Assembly (NCBI GenBank): GCA_037447655.1
Contig: JBBHKE010001258.1
Location: 1-64,000, forward strand
DNA from: Zygnema cylindricum
Lineage: Eukaryota > Streptophyta > Zygnematophyceae > Zygnematales > Zygnemataceae
Length of the DNA: 64,000 nt
Direction of reading: 5' to 3'
Position numbers and translations under genes: made by a program. This document shows, piece after piece, positions 31,374-43,132 of this stretch (positions within the stretch are counted from its first letter, which is position 1; each line of letters starts with the position of its first letter). The notes beneath the pieces were generated by a model, which was given only the letters and a program-made list of their open reading frames with translations, searched no databases and was not told the origin of the DNA.

Positions 31374-32421
31374 TTAAACTCTGAGACCTCCATAAGTCCT
31401 CAGAGTAGACAGCTTCCAAGAAGCCTCTAGGATAACCTTGACCCCTTTCTGTTTCAGCAAAAAGAACTGCCACCTTCGCAAACAATAACTCTGACCAACT
31501 TCACCCCTGTGAAGGCAAGACTCGCTTGAGTCAATAGCAAAAAGAATCTGTGAATTTTCTCCCCTGAGCAGTAAGTTATGGAGGGTCAAAGTTGACCTTT
31601 TGTATAGAAGCTCTCTAAGAGAGAGGGTCCTATCTCCTAATTTTTCTATCTCTCTCACAGACTCTATCTACTGATGTACGGAGCCAATCAAAATACAATT
31701 CCGTACACAAAAGTACAGCTGTCGGTGTACTTTCTGTACGAACACTGTACGACATGGCCTTAATGTCGACACGTGGTATGTCCGGATTCACTCCCTTAAT
31801 CCTCGGAGATGCCGCGATCCATTGTCATTCCGCCACGTGTCATCCAATGTGGCGATGACCATAAACCGCCGAAATCCTCTTCCGCTATCTTGGCGTTAAT
31901 TCCAGTCGTCCGATTAAATTCACATTTAACCGTAGCCGTAATAAATACATGCGCGGTATTCGTTTCATTAGAGAAATAAATGCGCGGTATTGGTTTCTTA
32001 TCCGTACCGTAATCCGTACTTTTACATTATTGGATCTATGTATCCCGTGAACAGTTATAGTTAAATGAATTATCCTATTAGAAAATCTTTAATTAATTAT
32101 TAAACCATATAGTACATAACACTAATTCTAAACTTAACGACTAAGGCTACCGTCTACCAGCTGTCTGTCGGCCGGTAGGTATTAGGATCAAATCCTATGA
32201 ACAGCATATACCTTTTAGTAAATAAACCCCAAACTAATATATATTTCCCATAAACCTCTGGATAGCCTAGGTAGCCATGGCTCTAGCTCCCTTTCCAATT
32301 TCTCAATGACTGCGACAAGTTTGAGAGTTGGAAAGAGAAGTTAGAGGTAGACTGCCTTGGCTTCTTTCTATATTTCTATTTAGACCTAGAAAATACTTAA
32401 AATGGACCATTAATTTTTACA
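31374..32421 (-). repeat. Copia-2 3' LTR (left)
   Basis: It is a direct repeat of 36674-37728. It begins TTAAACTCT (the right copy has TGAAACTCT) and ends TTTTTACA, so the ancestral termini were TG..CA. A polypurine tract (AAATAAGGGGAT on the minus strand) lies immediately inside at 32422-32434, marking this as the 3' LTR of a minus-strand element. Confidence 0.92.
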
Positions 32422-32434
32422 ATCCCCTTATTTT
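32422..32434 (-). other. Copia-2 polypurine tract
   Basis: The minus strand reads AAAATAAGGGGAT directly before the LTR start TGTAAAAATTAATGG. Confidence 0.75.
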
Positions 32435-32649
32435 CTAGTCAATCTTTAATTTCAGACCACACTTCTCCCTTCAGAAAATTAGCTTAGGGGAAGGCACAGG
32501 TTTGGTCATCATATCTGCTACCATCTCACTATGTGGTCGGTATTCTAAACTGATTATTTTGTTTTCTACTTTCTCTCTAACAAAGCTAAGTCTGATGTCC
32601 ATGTGTTTGGCTTTAAAATGATGTTTAGGATATGCAGAAATAGCGATTG

Positions 32650-33270
32650 CTACCTAATTATCACAAAAAAAATCTGCACACCACTCTTAAGGTGACCAAG
32701 TTCACCAAGCAAAGACTTGACCCACATCAATTCTTTTACAGCAAAGCAAGAGGCCATATACTCAGCCTCCATGGTGGACTGAGCAATAACCTTTTGTTGT
32801 TTGCTACTCCAACAGCAAGCCCCATCACCCACATATAATACATATCTAGAACTACATCTCCTCATCAGAGCATCACCATAACTAGCATCACTCCAAGTAG
32901 TGATGTCAGTATTCTCCCCACCCAAATGCAACCATAGATCCCTAGTTCCTATCAAATATCTAAGGACTCTCTTAGCTGCCTCCCAATCCCTCTTAGTGGG
33001 AGCATTTAGACTTCTACTCATCACTCCTACAGCTGCAGCTAAATCCGGCCGAGTAGAATTCATAAAATAGATTAGACTTCCCACTACTTGCCTGTAAGGA
33101 ATAGTCTGCATGAACTTCTGTTCTTCAGGAGATAATTCCTCGTCTAAGACTATGACTCCTTCTTCCTCACTCCCCTCACTTCCCTTCTTCAACTCCTTTG
33201 GAGTTGTGCAACTATTAGCTTTATCCATTTGAAATTTTTCAAGCATGTTCCATATTGCTTATTTTTGAGT
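32650..33270 (-). pseudogene. Copia-2 RNase H
   Basis: STRPDLAAAVGVMSRSLNAP, DWEAAKRVLRYLIGT, TTWSDASYGDALMRRCSSRY and STMEAEYMASCFAVKELMW follow the standard copia RNase H order and include the SDA..Y and TEAEY-type acidic blocks. The frame is open from 33246 to 32650. A stop near 33260 separates it from RT. Confidence 0.9.
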
Positions 33271-34070
33271 CAATCATATAATTTTCCTTTTTCGGTCTCT
33301 CTCTACTTGTATTCCCAAAATATATTTTGCTTCCCCCATATCCTTAATTTCAAATCTCCCCTTAAGATCGGTTTTCAGTTTATTAATTTTTTCCATTGAT
33401 TTACTTAAAACAAGCAAATCATCAACATAAATTGCAATAAATATAAAACCTTCCTCATCTTCGAAAACATAGATTGAGTAAACAGAGCTGATCCGGATAT
33501 ATCCTAGACCGGTAAGAAACTCATCAAGCTTCTTATTCCACTGCCGAGGCGCCTGTTTCACACCATAAAGAGATTTAATCAGTCGGCATACCTTACTCTC
33601 ATCTCATTCCTCCACAAACCCTCCGGGTTGTCGCGACATATCTCCTCATCCAATTCTCCATGCAAAACGGTTGTCTTGAAGTCCATTTGGTGGACTTCCA
33701 TGTCTTCCGCTGCTGCCATGCTGAGAAGTATGTGGACAGAGGGAAATTTGACCACCGGGGCAAAGGTTTCCTCGTAGTCAATTCCCTCCTTTTGTGTAAA
33801 TCCCTTTGCCACTAGTCAGGCCTTGTAGCGCTCGATTGCGTTATCTGGGTTCAGTTTTAATTTCAAAACCCACTTACAACCGATTGGTTTTCGGTTAGGT
33901 GGACAATCCACCAGCTTCCAAGTATCGGATGCCATAATTGGGGCCATCTCCTCATTGCTGGCTGTCTTCCACCGATTTATTTCTGGACAAGTCATCGCCT
34001 TTCCATAAGTTTGAGGTTCATCTTGATGAGATAGTTTAGTTACCTTGTTATTAACTTGTTCTTCTTGCAT
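33271..34070 (-). pseudogene. Copia-2 reverse transcriptase
   Basis: The domain starts with EINRWKTASNEEM and IGCKWVLKLKLNPDNAIERYKA. After a TAG comes LVAKGFTQKEGIDYEETFAPVVKF, MDFKTTVLHGELDEE (motif A), and after a break KQAPRQWNKKLDEFL and IAIYVDDLLVLS (catalytic YVDD, about 33430). IKDMGEAKYILGIQ closes the domain. Stops or frame changes occur near 33814, 33575 and 33272. Confidence 0.92.
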
Positions 34071-35720
34071 TCTTTTGCTACTTCTCCTTCCCCCCTCAAA
34101 ATATGAGGCCGGAATAGATGGTTATCGTGGATTCTATCGAACAAACTCGGCTTCTCCCCTATCCCTTGATTCAAAATCAATTTCCACCACGTCTTCCGTT
34201 TCGGGTAGAGTTGTCACTGGAGTTTCCACAGCCGAGTCCTTTTCGGTCTGATTTGTACCTGCAAGAATGTCATCTTCTCTAAAACCTATATAGTTAGGAA
34301 GCTCAAAGTCATTGGAATTTTCTGACTCAAATCTGATTTTTACTGACTTTGTATATTTGAAGGGATCCACAGACTTTCCTTCATCCATAACTACTAGATG
34401 CTTTACTAAGATTATATCTTTCCTTTTTAGATCATAAACTCTATATCCTTTAACATCCTCATCATATCCTAATAAGTATCCCGATTTTCCTTTAGAATCT
34501 AGCTTCCAATTAGACCGATCTGTATCTAGACTGAATACTTGACTACCAAAAACCTTTAAGTGAGATATGTCTGGTTTCTGGCCTGTCCATCTCTCATAAG
34601 GTGTTTGATCTTTTATAGCTGAAGTAAGAACTCTATTCTTGAGGTTATTAACACAGTTCATTGCTTCTGCCCAAAACCTTTTTCGTATCTTCTTATCTGA
34701 CAACATACTTCTAGCACTATCACTTAGTGTTCTATTTAACCTTTCAGCTACCCCATTCTTTTCCGGGTTTTCTGGAACTGTCTTTTGGTGTTGGACCCCA
34801 TCTTCCCTCAGAAAATCCTCAAACTGGTTAGAAGTATACTCTCCACCATTGTCACTCCTTATTCTCTTGATTGGAGTTTCATAAAGTTATTCGCTCCATG
34901 CTTTATATTGTCTAAAATAATCCTGAGCTTCAGACTTGTTTTTCAAAAAATAAGCTCGAGAATACCGAGACCAATCATCAGTGATAGTCATCATAAATCT
35001 CTTCCCCCCCGCTGAGGGCACTTTAGCCGGTCCCCATATATCTGTGTGTACTAGATCTAGAATTTTTTCTCCCTTATAGATGGCTATTTTAGGAAAGGGT
35101 AATCAGTGTGTTTTACCTTGAGCACATCCACTACAATCACTTATATTATCACTCTCACTGAACTTAATCCCTTCCACCACTCCCATCTTTTTCATCTCTC
35201 TTAACTTGTCTAGATTCACATGCCCAAGCCTCTTATGCCACATCATAATATTATGAACACCAGCATAATAAAGTTTCTTCTTTTCATTACTTAAAACCTG
35301 CCTAAACATCCCATGGCTACCTTTCTCAACAATGAAATAGACATCCTCCTCCAAACTAGCAGTAAAGACTCCTTCCCTAGTGGTAGTAAAAAATCCCTTA
35401 TCATCTAGTACGGATGTAGAGATGAGGTTTTTGTTCAGCTCCGAAATAAACAATACATTGGAAAATGTTACTATGGATGTCTTTTCTTCTACTAACACTT
35501 TCAAATCTACCGATCCTACAAGAGTAGTGGTGACTATCCTCCCATCCCCGTACTCTATCTCTACGGTGGGAATATTTCTTATCTTAGTGAACAGGTGCCT
35601 ATCCTTACACATGTGCAAGGAGGCACCTAAATCTACAATCCAGCCTGCTTCACCTTTCAATCCACCGTAAGCACATTTCTGCCTTCGTGGAATTTCGACC
35701 TCGTTTTACGCCTCAAACTC
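34071..35720 (-). pseudogene. Copia-2 protease remnant and integrase
   Basis: WIVDLGASLHMC (about 35640) is the protease active site, with Asp kept but the canonical Ser of D-S-G changed to Leu. GAG-pre-integrase reads MWHKRLGHVNLDKLREMK with CSGCAQGK (zinc-binding HHCC). The integrase core keeps all three acids: LVHTDIWGP (about 35055), RSDNGGEY (about 34855) and NGVAERLNRTL (about 34760). One TAA interrupts the core near 34890. The C-terminal part SGYLLGYDEDVKGYRVYDLKRKD resembles the Copia-1 remnant. Confidence 0.9.
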
Positions 35721-36669
35721 CTCATCTAAAAGGAGCTCATCGTCTTCGTCCTCGGATTCCGCCTCATGTACTTGTGTCACAAGGGCCTTTTTCCTTCCTC
35801 TCAGGGTACCACCAGTCTGCCCCTCCTTTAACCGAAGCTCGGTTAGCTTAGTGCACTCTGCCATATAGTACCCAAGTTTCTTACAAAAATGACATAAACC
35901 TTTGGGAGCTTTTGGTCCAAACTCGTCGGTCTGATTTTTCTACTCCCCCCCCCTATAGGTTCCGACCGGTTTCCGAGAATCCTTGTTCCTCCAATCGGTC
36001 GCAGTTGCCAAGGCTTGGCCACTCTTTCCTCCCCTTCGGATCTCAATCGTATTCTACCGAACGAGAATCATCCCTACCACTGAGTTCCATATCCACCTTG
36101 AGTCCGGCAATTCTTGCACACGGTTAACTATGTTTTCGAACTCATCGGGTATCTTCATCAGTAAACAGTTAACCTTTTCTTTTTCACTAAAATCTTTTCC
36201 CGCACTCTCTAGCTCCATGAAGAGTGTAGCAAGCTCATTGCAAAAATCCAAATTTCTTCCCCCCTTTATATACATACTCCTTAACTTTCTGATCAGCCAA
36301 CTGTTGTTGCTGAATGGTACCACTTCGGTACATCTCTATGAGAGCCATTCAAAGATCGGATGCCCTTTCTACCTGCAAATGAGGACATGCAAGTCCTTGA
36401 GTGAGATGGCGTAGAATGAAGTGCTTTGCCGCCATATTGTCAAAGTCCTAGGTTTCAGTATCATTCTCTTCCTCTGTTGAAGGTGGATCCTCTTTCCTGG
36501 TGACTCTACTTCCTCGAAACCCTGGAGGAATTCGAAGACTTGATGGACGCCCAAATTGTCCACTCATTATCCCCCAAAACCTTTTTTCGCATAGAGCTCC
36601 TATCATCATACTTTCCCAGTATATGAAGCCAGTTCCATTAAATATTGGTACCTTAAAAAGTGGGCCCAT
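35721..36669 (-). pseudogene. Copia-2 gag
   Basis: The likely start is the ATG at 36669-36667, which overlaps the primer-binding site (MGPLFKVPIFNGTGFIYW, the typical copia gag opening). Downstream, FSEKEKVNCLLMKIPDEF (about 36180) fits the copia gag core (UBN2 type). The zinc knuckle CHFCKKLGYYMAEC (about 35880-35850) has Tyr where the CCHC His should be. Frames are broken several times. Confidence 0.85.
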
Positions 36670-36673
36670 AACC
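36658..36673 (-). other. Copia-2 primer-binding site of the internal initiator-tRNA type
   Basis: The minus strand reads TTTCA (LTR end), then GGTTATGGGCCCAC with no gap. GGTTATGGGCCC is nearly complementary to the anticodon stem-loop of initiator tRNA-Met (complement GGTTATGAGCCC), not to its 3' end. This matches the half-tRNA priming known from Drosophila copia and some plant copia lineages. Confidence 0.6.
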
Positions 36674-37728
36674 TGAAACTCTACGACCTCCATAAGTCCT
36701 CAGAGTAGACAGCTTCCGAAAAGCCTGTAGGATAACCCTAACCCCTTTGTGTTTCAGCAAAAAGAACTTCCACCCTCGCAGTCAATAACTCTGACCAACT
36801 TCACCTTTGTAAAGGCAAGACTCCCTTGAGTCAATAGCAAAAAGAATCTCTGAATTTGCTCCCCTGAGCAGTAAGTTATGGAGGGTCAAAGTTCACCTTT
36901 TGTATAGAAGCTCTCTGGGATAGAGGGTCTTATCTCCTAATTTTTCTAAGTCCTATCTCTCTCACAGACTCTATCTACTGATGTAAAGAGCCAATCAAAA
37001 TACAGTTCCGTACACAAAAGTACAGCTGCCGGTGTAATTTCGGTACGAACACTATACAACATGGCCTTAATGTCGACACGTGGTATGTCCGGATTCGCTC
37101 CCTTAATCGTCGGAGATGCCCCAATCCAATTTCATTCCGCCACATGTCGTATGATGTGGCGATGACCATAAACCGCCAAAATCCTCTTCCGCGATCTCAG
37201 CGTTAATTGCGGCTGTCCGATTAAATTCACATTTAATCGTAGCCGTAATAAATACATGCGCGATACTCGTTTCATTAGAGAAATAAATACGCAGTATTGG
37301 TTTCTTATCCGTACCGTAATCCGTACTTTTACATTACTGGATCTATGTATCTCGTAAACAGTTATAGTTAAATGAATTATCCTATTTGATAATGTTTAAT
37401 AAATTATCAAACCATATAGTACGTAACAGTAGTTCTAGACTTAACGGCTAAGGCTACCGTCTACCGGCTGTCTGTCGGCCGGTAGGTACCAGGATCAAAT
37501 CCTATGACCGGCATATACCTTTTAGTAAATAAACCCCAAACTAATATATATTTCCCGTAAACCTCTGGATAGCCTAGGTAGCCATGGCTCTAGCACCCTC
37601 TCCAATTTCTCAATGACTGCGACAAGTTTGAGAGTTGGAGAGAGAAGTTAGAGTTAGACTGCCTCGGCTTCTTTCTATATTTCTATTTAGACCTAGAAAA
37701 TACTTGAAATGGACCATTAATTTCTACT
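36674..37728 (-). repeat. Copia-2 5' LTR (right)
   Basis: It is the second copy of the 31374-32421 repeat, starting TGAAACTCTACGACC and ending TTTCTACT (final CA lost). The primer site lies just inside, and GAATA follows at 37729. Confidence 0.92.
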
Positions 37729-37733
37729 GAATA
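37729..37733. repeat. Copia-2 target-site duplication, right (GAATA)
   Basis: It matches 31369-31373 exactly and is followed by Gypsy-B gag sequence in register with Gypsy-A. Confidence 0.9.
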
Positions 37734-40600
37734 CTCGCTCATCTGCACCCAAAGATGGTTCTGACCCGCTGTTAACCACTTGCTTCCCTTTAAGCTTCCT
37801 CAAAACTTGAAGTTCAGCGGTTCCTCCTCATTCAAGGAGGTTTCCTCGGCGAATAGTGCCAAATTTGCTCGGGCTTTGCTGGTCACGGCCTTCTCTCTTG
37901 CTTCATTGTGAACGAAGTGGTCATAAAATTTCATTCCCACTAGTGAGATTTATTTGGCGGAGGGATTGATGTCCTGAATGGCTTGTCCGGCAATCCAGTT
38001 ATCTAGAGCAGTCTGCCCTGTCAGTCCGAATGAATTACGGACAGCGATGAAGTATTTAGTTACCATTGCCGGAAGGTCAATCGTTGACAGTTTCGTTTTT
38101 TGACAAAGGCTTGAGAATCTGTTGAAAAGAGTCTGGGGAGTCTCGTTTTTCAAACATCGCAATTCCGTGAATTCCTTGATTGCTGACACGTTCTTCTCTA
38201 TGTAGAGGAGTCTCCAGATATTCAGCAAGGTGGTACAAGGGTTAGGGTTGGCCACCATGCGAGTTGCTGCCTAGGCTTCTAGGATCGCTTGCAGCTAGTT
38301 AACATAGGCACTTCTTTGCGCCTGTAGTTTCATCTCCGGTGTAAATGTAGCAGTCACAGGGGTCACCCCAGCCGCGGCCAAGTCAGCCTCCGCTTGCAAA
38401 AGAGCGGCATCAAGGGCTGGATCTTAGATTTTGATGCTAGGAGCCATCAAAAGAGGTTGATGCTCCTTGTAATCCGCCAACGCCCCTCCAGACAGGTACT
38501 TGACCATCAGGGGGAAAAGGGTGGTTTTGAAGTCATCCGGAATGGCTCCCCTTGTTACTTGTTGATTTTCGATTGGGTCAAAGATTTCCACAACAACTCG
38601 AAATCTGAAACTGCATTCCCCGAGCTATCTCCGGTATAGATCCGAATATCCCCCATTTCCTTTTCTTCCTCTGCAGAGTTGGTGTAATGGGAAGAGCAAG
38701 GCCCAGTTGGGCTGACAAACTGAGCGGGCGAGATGACTCTCGTATCCTCTTCCTCGAGATCAAGACCGGGTCCTTCCGTGCAAGAAGGTGCAGCCCACTG
38801 TGGTGTAGATCCCCCTCCCACTGAGGAAGAACCAGCGCCGGAAAAGATAGTTGGAGGTAGGATGTCCCCCACTACTCCTCTATGTCCAGTAGAATATTGT
38901 GGATCCCGGAGAATGGTTGCCACCGATAGGATGTGGAGACGCGGCTTGTTCATAAGCTTTTGGGGAATTGCTGGTGGCAGAGACGAAGAAGGGGATGGAC
39001 ACGGAGACGGATGAGCCCTTGCGGGGAAAGGTGTCAGTCTCCTGGTTCGCCTCCTAGAGGTCTCGGGAGGTGAAGTGCCGGAGCTAGAGGAAAGGGAGCG
39101 CCGGTGAGGAGGGGAATAGGCAAGTACGTCGTATTTGTAGGGTAACACATGCGAACCAGGCGACCCACGGACAGCTGCAGCGGGAGAGATGGATGGCGAA
39201 GGAGAGGGATCTGAACAGTCTCGGGGATCGGTGGTGGGTTCCGGGAGTGACAGAAATAAGGTGGAGGAGCCGAAGATGGGAGCTCCGGGGATTTCTAGGA
39301 AAAGTGGGAGGAGGGGTTGGAGCTCTCAAGAGGATGTGAATCCTCTCGTCAGGTCGTAACTCCACTAAAGCCTCCACGGCAGTAGACACCTCCACCGAGA
39401 CAAAGGCAGTCTCTCCCCAAAGAGCCGAAGCGGTTCCAAAAAGTAAATTTGCACCTAAACCCTCCACATTAGGGCATGTGTTTTCCTCCCCTTTCCGCTG
39501 AAGGAGAGGCTCTTGGCTTGGCTCCGAAGAAGGCATTTCAGGCTGAGTACTGGCGAGAGGAGAAGTCCACGCTGCTAAGGCTAATGAATGCGGCACTATC
39601 TTTGGTGTAAGAGGAATCTTCCCGCTAAAAATCCCACTTGTCCTACGCCGAGCTTCCCTAATGAGCGTCAATTCTTGTTCCCATGCCTTTCGCCTCTCTT
39701 CCTCTAAGGCCTCCCAATCTACCGTGACGGGTCCGGCCCTCGCCATAGCCTGTCCCTGGGATTTTAGAACCTCCACTAGTTCCTTCGCTTTTTCCACTAC
39801 TTTGGTAAGATCCGCTATCTCTATCCCCGGAATTTCGAGATCATTGGGTCTAGTCCGCCACCATCCCTCAAACGAATCTTCTGGTCCCGTACCCGGAACC
39901 TTAGGATCGGTAGGTCTGGATCGCCTGATCCCCTCGGCTGGTCGATTATGAGTAGCGCTGGGGACTGGTCTCTCGGTGGAGGGTGAAATAGGTGTTGGGG
40001 ATGTCTCCTCCTTGGTAAGAGGTGCAAATCTCCCCTTGCTGTCACGGTGGTCAAACCTCTTTCCCCTCAATGGATCCCGTGCGTCCCTCTTAATACCCCC
40101 TTCTCCTCTACGAAGCCACGAAGAAGTACTCCCGTGGGTGGGTCTGCTGGCTGCGGTGTCCTGAGAGGAAGATGGGGGAGGGCGAGAATAAGGAGCTTTC
40201 AGTGACCGGTTTTACATCGACTGGGAAGAGCTGCTCTCCGAAAAATTGCACAAAATCTCCACCAATCCTCCCACGCGTCTAATAACTCTGACTTGATCTG
40301 TCCGAGCCACTCTCTATACCAGCTCCTTCTTCACCTTGAGCTCATTAAGGTCGTGAAGAGCAAGGAGTTCCTTACAACCTCGGCGACGTGGATCCGTCAA
40401 AACCGCAAGGTCAATTTGGATCTCGCCCCGGGTTCTTGGATCTGGTGTGTAGTTTGATTTCCGGAAGAGGACCAATATGGGACTCCTTTTGCGCCTGTCT
40501 CTTGAATCGGGCCCTATGAAACACATTGTTGCTTTCTTAGGCCTGGGCCCGAGCTTCCCTCCTTTCCTCACCATAGGCCCTAGCGGCCTTTGCCAAAGAA
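37734..40600 (-). pseudogene. Gypsy-B gag N-terminal and capsid-like region
   Basis: The minus strand gives a long, nearly open stretch. The 40070-39084 frame is Pro/Ser/Arg-rich with EIPGIEIADLTKVVEKAKEL and WEALEEERRKAWEQEL. Next, 39148-38555 contains TRVISPAQFVSPTG and EEEKEMGDIRIYT, homologous to Gypsy-A. The 38258-37950 frame reads PCTTLLNIWRLLYIEKNVSA and TKYFIAVRNSFG, the capsid-like core shared with Gypsy-A 20480-20760. Stops (38555, 37950, near 37770) break it. A 40574-40314 frame upstream (LVLFRKSNYTPDPRTRGE) appears to be the more N-terminal part. Confidence 0.8.
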
Positions 40601-40669
40601 GGGTTATGTTCGGAAGTCAGACTTGGAGGCGGAGGAGGAGGAGAATGTTGGTTTTTGGAAACCTTTAGT

Positions 40670-41600
40670 CCTCTCTATATCACATTGCTATGCTGCCATG
40701 CTGCGCTGGTCACACCGCAGACATAGCAGCATGTATGAAAAAGATATTGTGCTGCCATGCTGCGCTGGTCACATCGCAGCCATAGCAGCTTGCATACTAA
40801 GTACTAAGAGTATTGAACGTACGGAATTGGACTTCAAGTGACGCGAAGAAACATAGACGAAAGTGTTGAATGTGTTGGAGAAATGGACGGCGGATCGCGA
40901 AGCGATCCGATGATTAACATTCGAAATGATTTAAATTGTACGTCGGCCGTACGAAACATAATGCGGCGGTCAACATGTGATGAATTGGACGCCACCGGAG
41001 CTACGGACGGCAGCGCCGTCAGTTTGGTGAGGGACGCGAAATCGCGTCCATCACATGATATTTATTTTGGACGGTCCTGATTCGTTTGACGGAATTCGTA
41101 AGACTTGTAAATATTTAACAATGTTTGTCCCGTGTAGCTCTCAGGTACACTCACATTAATAGAGGTAGTCGATTGATTACGTACTGCTGGTATGCCTCCG
41201 TACAGTTAGTAGTAAGCTGTAGTATATATTTGTAGGACTTAGTCATTTCTAGACTTAGGAACTTTTTTTGGACAGAAACTGTTTCTGCTCCTTTTTGGGA
41301 TTTTCATCTGAGAATTGCTCTCAGTTTTATTGGCAGAATTATTTGAAATTTTGCATGTGTGTTCCTCTTTGTATTGGCAATATTGTGGCGAATTTGCAGA
41401 CCTATTGTATGTCTGGTTTGCTTGGGGCTTCATTGTGAAGTTGGTCATATTTATTAAAGTTCTGGCAGGCTGTTTTTCTGCAACTTTGACTGAGTGTTGT
41501 GATTATTCGGTTTGGTATTATTATATGAAATTTGGTGGGAATACTAAGTGGACTTGAAACTATCTGGTTGAGTAGTTTCAGCTTGGTTTGGTTATTCTGT
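40670..41600. other. Unassigned insert-like segment with tandem foldbacks
   Basis: Two consecutive imperfect palindromes of GCTGCCATGCTGCG...CGCAGNCATAGCAGC lie at 40688-40735 and 40752-40797. Following sequence has many CGTAC motifs, other short palindromes (GGATCGCGAAGCGATCC at 40891-40907; GGACGCGAAATCGCGTCC at 41033-41050) and a TATATTTGTAGGACTTAGTCA block at 41224-41245 that resembles LTR promoter and leader sequence. It separates Gypsy-B gag from its leader and may be a solo LTR, but I could not set ends or a target duplication. Confidence 0.4.
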
Positions 41601-42157
41601 AGAATTCTGAGTGGAATCAAAGAAGGTTGTTTTGGGGTAGTCTGTGGTGCTTCCGAGGGTACATTCATGGCTGAAAAGGGCTATGAACAACAGAGAAGAG
41701 GCACCATCCGGTTCCTTGGCCGAAGATTCAAAGACAGTCTCCATGGGCTCAGACTCCTTGGACCTCAGAGATTTTTCTTCCTGCATAGGCATCTCTGTTC
41801 GACCCTGCTCTTCGCTGCTCTTCGGATCCTTTACCTGGAGTCTCTCCTCCCCCCATGATGGAAGAGGTAACGAGAGGAAGAGTAGTAAATAAAACTAGAG
41901 CTCACTTCCAAAAAGAGGGCTTTCAAAGAAAAAGCTCCTATCCCCCCTAATCTGAGAAGACAGGTGTTGCTTTTTAGTACTGTGCTTTGACTACGGGAAA
42001 TCTATCGCATTTGTTCCCTCAAAACCCATTGTTCTGATCCAGGGGGTTTCAGCTTACTCCGAAAAAGTAACTCCAAAGCAAAGAGAACTCCAGATGAAGA
42101 CACAAATGTACTACCACGTTGATATATATACAAATAAATATGATTGGCTTTTCGGAT
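41600..42157 (-). other. Gypsy-B leader and possible gag start
   Basis: On the minus strand the LTR is followed by about 300 bp of leader, then ATGGGGGGAGGAGAGACTCC (about 41860), a plausible gag start (MGGGETPGKGSEEQ) that meets a stop about 35 codons later. No canonical initiator-tRNA primer site was recognised next to the LTR end. Confidence 0.45.
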
Positions 42158-43132
42158 TTAACAATATCACCTTGCCCCAGAAAAGAGAATAAAAGATAGA
42201 AAATGTGAAATGTAGCGAAGCGAGCACAACATACCCCAACAATCAACGATGAAAATTAGAAAAAGGCGACCCCTCTCCCGATAGTATCGTCAAAAAGGGT
42301 TGGTACTCCTGCAACCTTCGGTGTCCGCAGCTCGGAACTAACCAGACTCTTCTAGGTTCCAAACAGCAAAAAGTCCAAAATCACCCAAAAAGGAAGATAG
42401 TGCCAACTACCCGCCCGGATTGTGATTTCCACAAAAGACTGATCCAAAACCAAGATGGCAATAGAGTCGAAACAACACAAAGGTTCTCCAAAAGTAGGTT
42501 TGTTGGAATTTCTGAGGGTTTTCACAGGAGAGAGTACTGAAAAGCAATATGTCTCCTTCGACCCCAAGTGCCTTATACATCAAAGTTTGTCAAATTGCAG
42601 GTCCAAAAGTCACGCTATAAACCAATGAGCGGCAAGCAAGTGTAATTGAACTGACATAAGACAAAATAATCCGTAATACACTCGAGGCAAAAAGTTATGC
42701 TCCGGAGTGCAGCTAGATCCGCGGCCGGAAGTAATTATTTAGTCCCCTATTATAAGACAAAGTCCTGAAAATGACACTAACTTGTCAGACTTTGACCTAA
42801 AGTAATTAATAGACCCAAAATCAGCTGAACTTGAGCTAAATTCCTACTGACGGCTAACAGCATAATCTAGATGCAAATCTAGAAAGTTACGTGGCAATCC
42901 ACAATGTACCCGCCACGAAGGCTGTTGGAAACTGGTCTCAGTTAACGGAATTGCAATCTTTGAAACAGTAGAACTTGGTCATTCGGCCTCCGTTAGATGC
43001 AAAATAAAGTGCGTTCCGCTCAGTTTAGGAAATACAAGGATCTCATCCGGCTTGGTGCACTCACTCCTCCGTAATCTAAAGACCGTACAGGGTAAACTGG
43101 GAAGGAGATCTCCAGGCCCTTTTGTGTCCTCT
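42158..43132 (-). repeat. Gypsy-B LTR (5' LTR of the minus-strand element)
   Basis: It is homologous, inverted, to Gypsy-A 27880-28852. Shared blocks include CGGAACGCACTTTATTT, TGTATAAGGCACTTGGGG, TACTCTCTCCTG and the end GGCAAGGTGATATTGTTAA. Its outer (U3) side is cut off near 43132, where Copia-3 gag sequence begins, so the first 300 bp present in Gypsy-A are missing. Confidence 0.8.

Larger units (their letters stand above)
31374..37728 (-). mobile_element. Copia-2: full-length Ty1/copia element nested in Gypsy-B gag
   Basis: Two direct LTRs of about 1.05 kb flank an internal region with a primer site, gag, protease, integrase, RT and RNase H, in that order on the minus strand. Integrase before RT identifies copia. 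The 5 bp duplication GAATA is perfect. Coding is broken by several stops (for example in the integrase, and at RT joints at 33814 and 33575) and by altered catalytic residues in gag and protease. LTR copies differ at many positions, so it is older than Copia-5. Confidence 0.93.
29108..43132 (-). mobile_element. Gypsy-B: inverted relative of Gypsy-A, split by Copia-2
   Basis: In minus-strand order it has an LTR (43132-42158), a leader and gag start (about 41860), gag N-terminal and capsid regions (40600-37734), the Copia-2 insertion (37728-31374), gag zinc knuckles (31373-30700), protease (30570-29735) and the first 30 codons of the methyltransferase, ending at 29108. RT and integrase are absent, so the element is truncated at its 3' side. 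Protein similarity to Gypsy-A is clear throughout but with many substitutions, so the two insertions are independent. Confidence 0.85.

Noticed and set aside
29735-31658. Gypsy-B open frames as independent host genes
   Set aside because: Each one aligns with a Gypsy-A gag or protease segment in the same order.
19781-43132. Gypsy-A and inverted Gypsy-B as one autointegration product
   Set aside because: The two copies differ at many positions and carry different inactivating mutations, so they are separate insertions.
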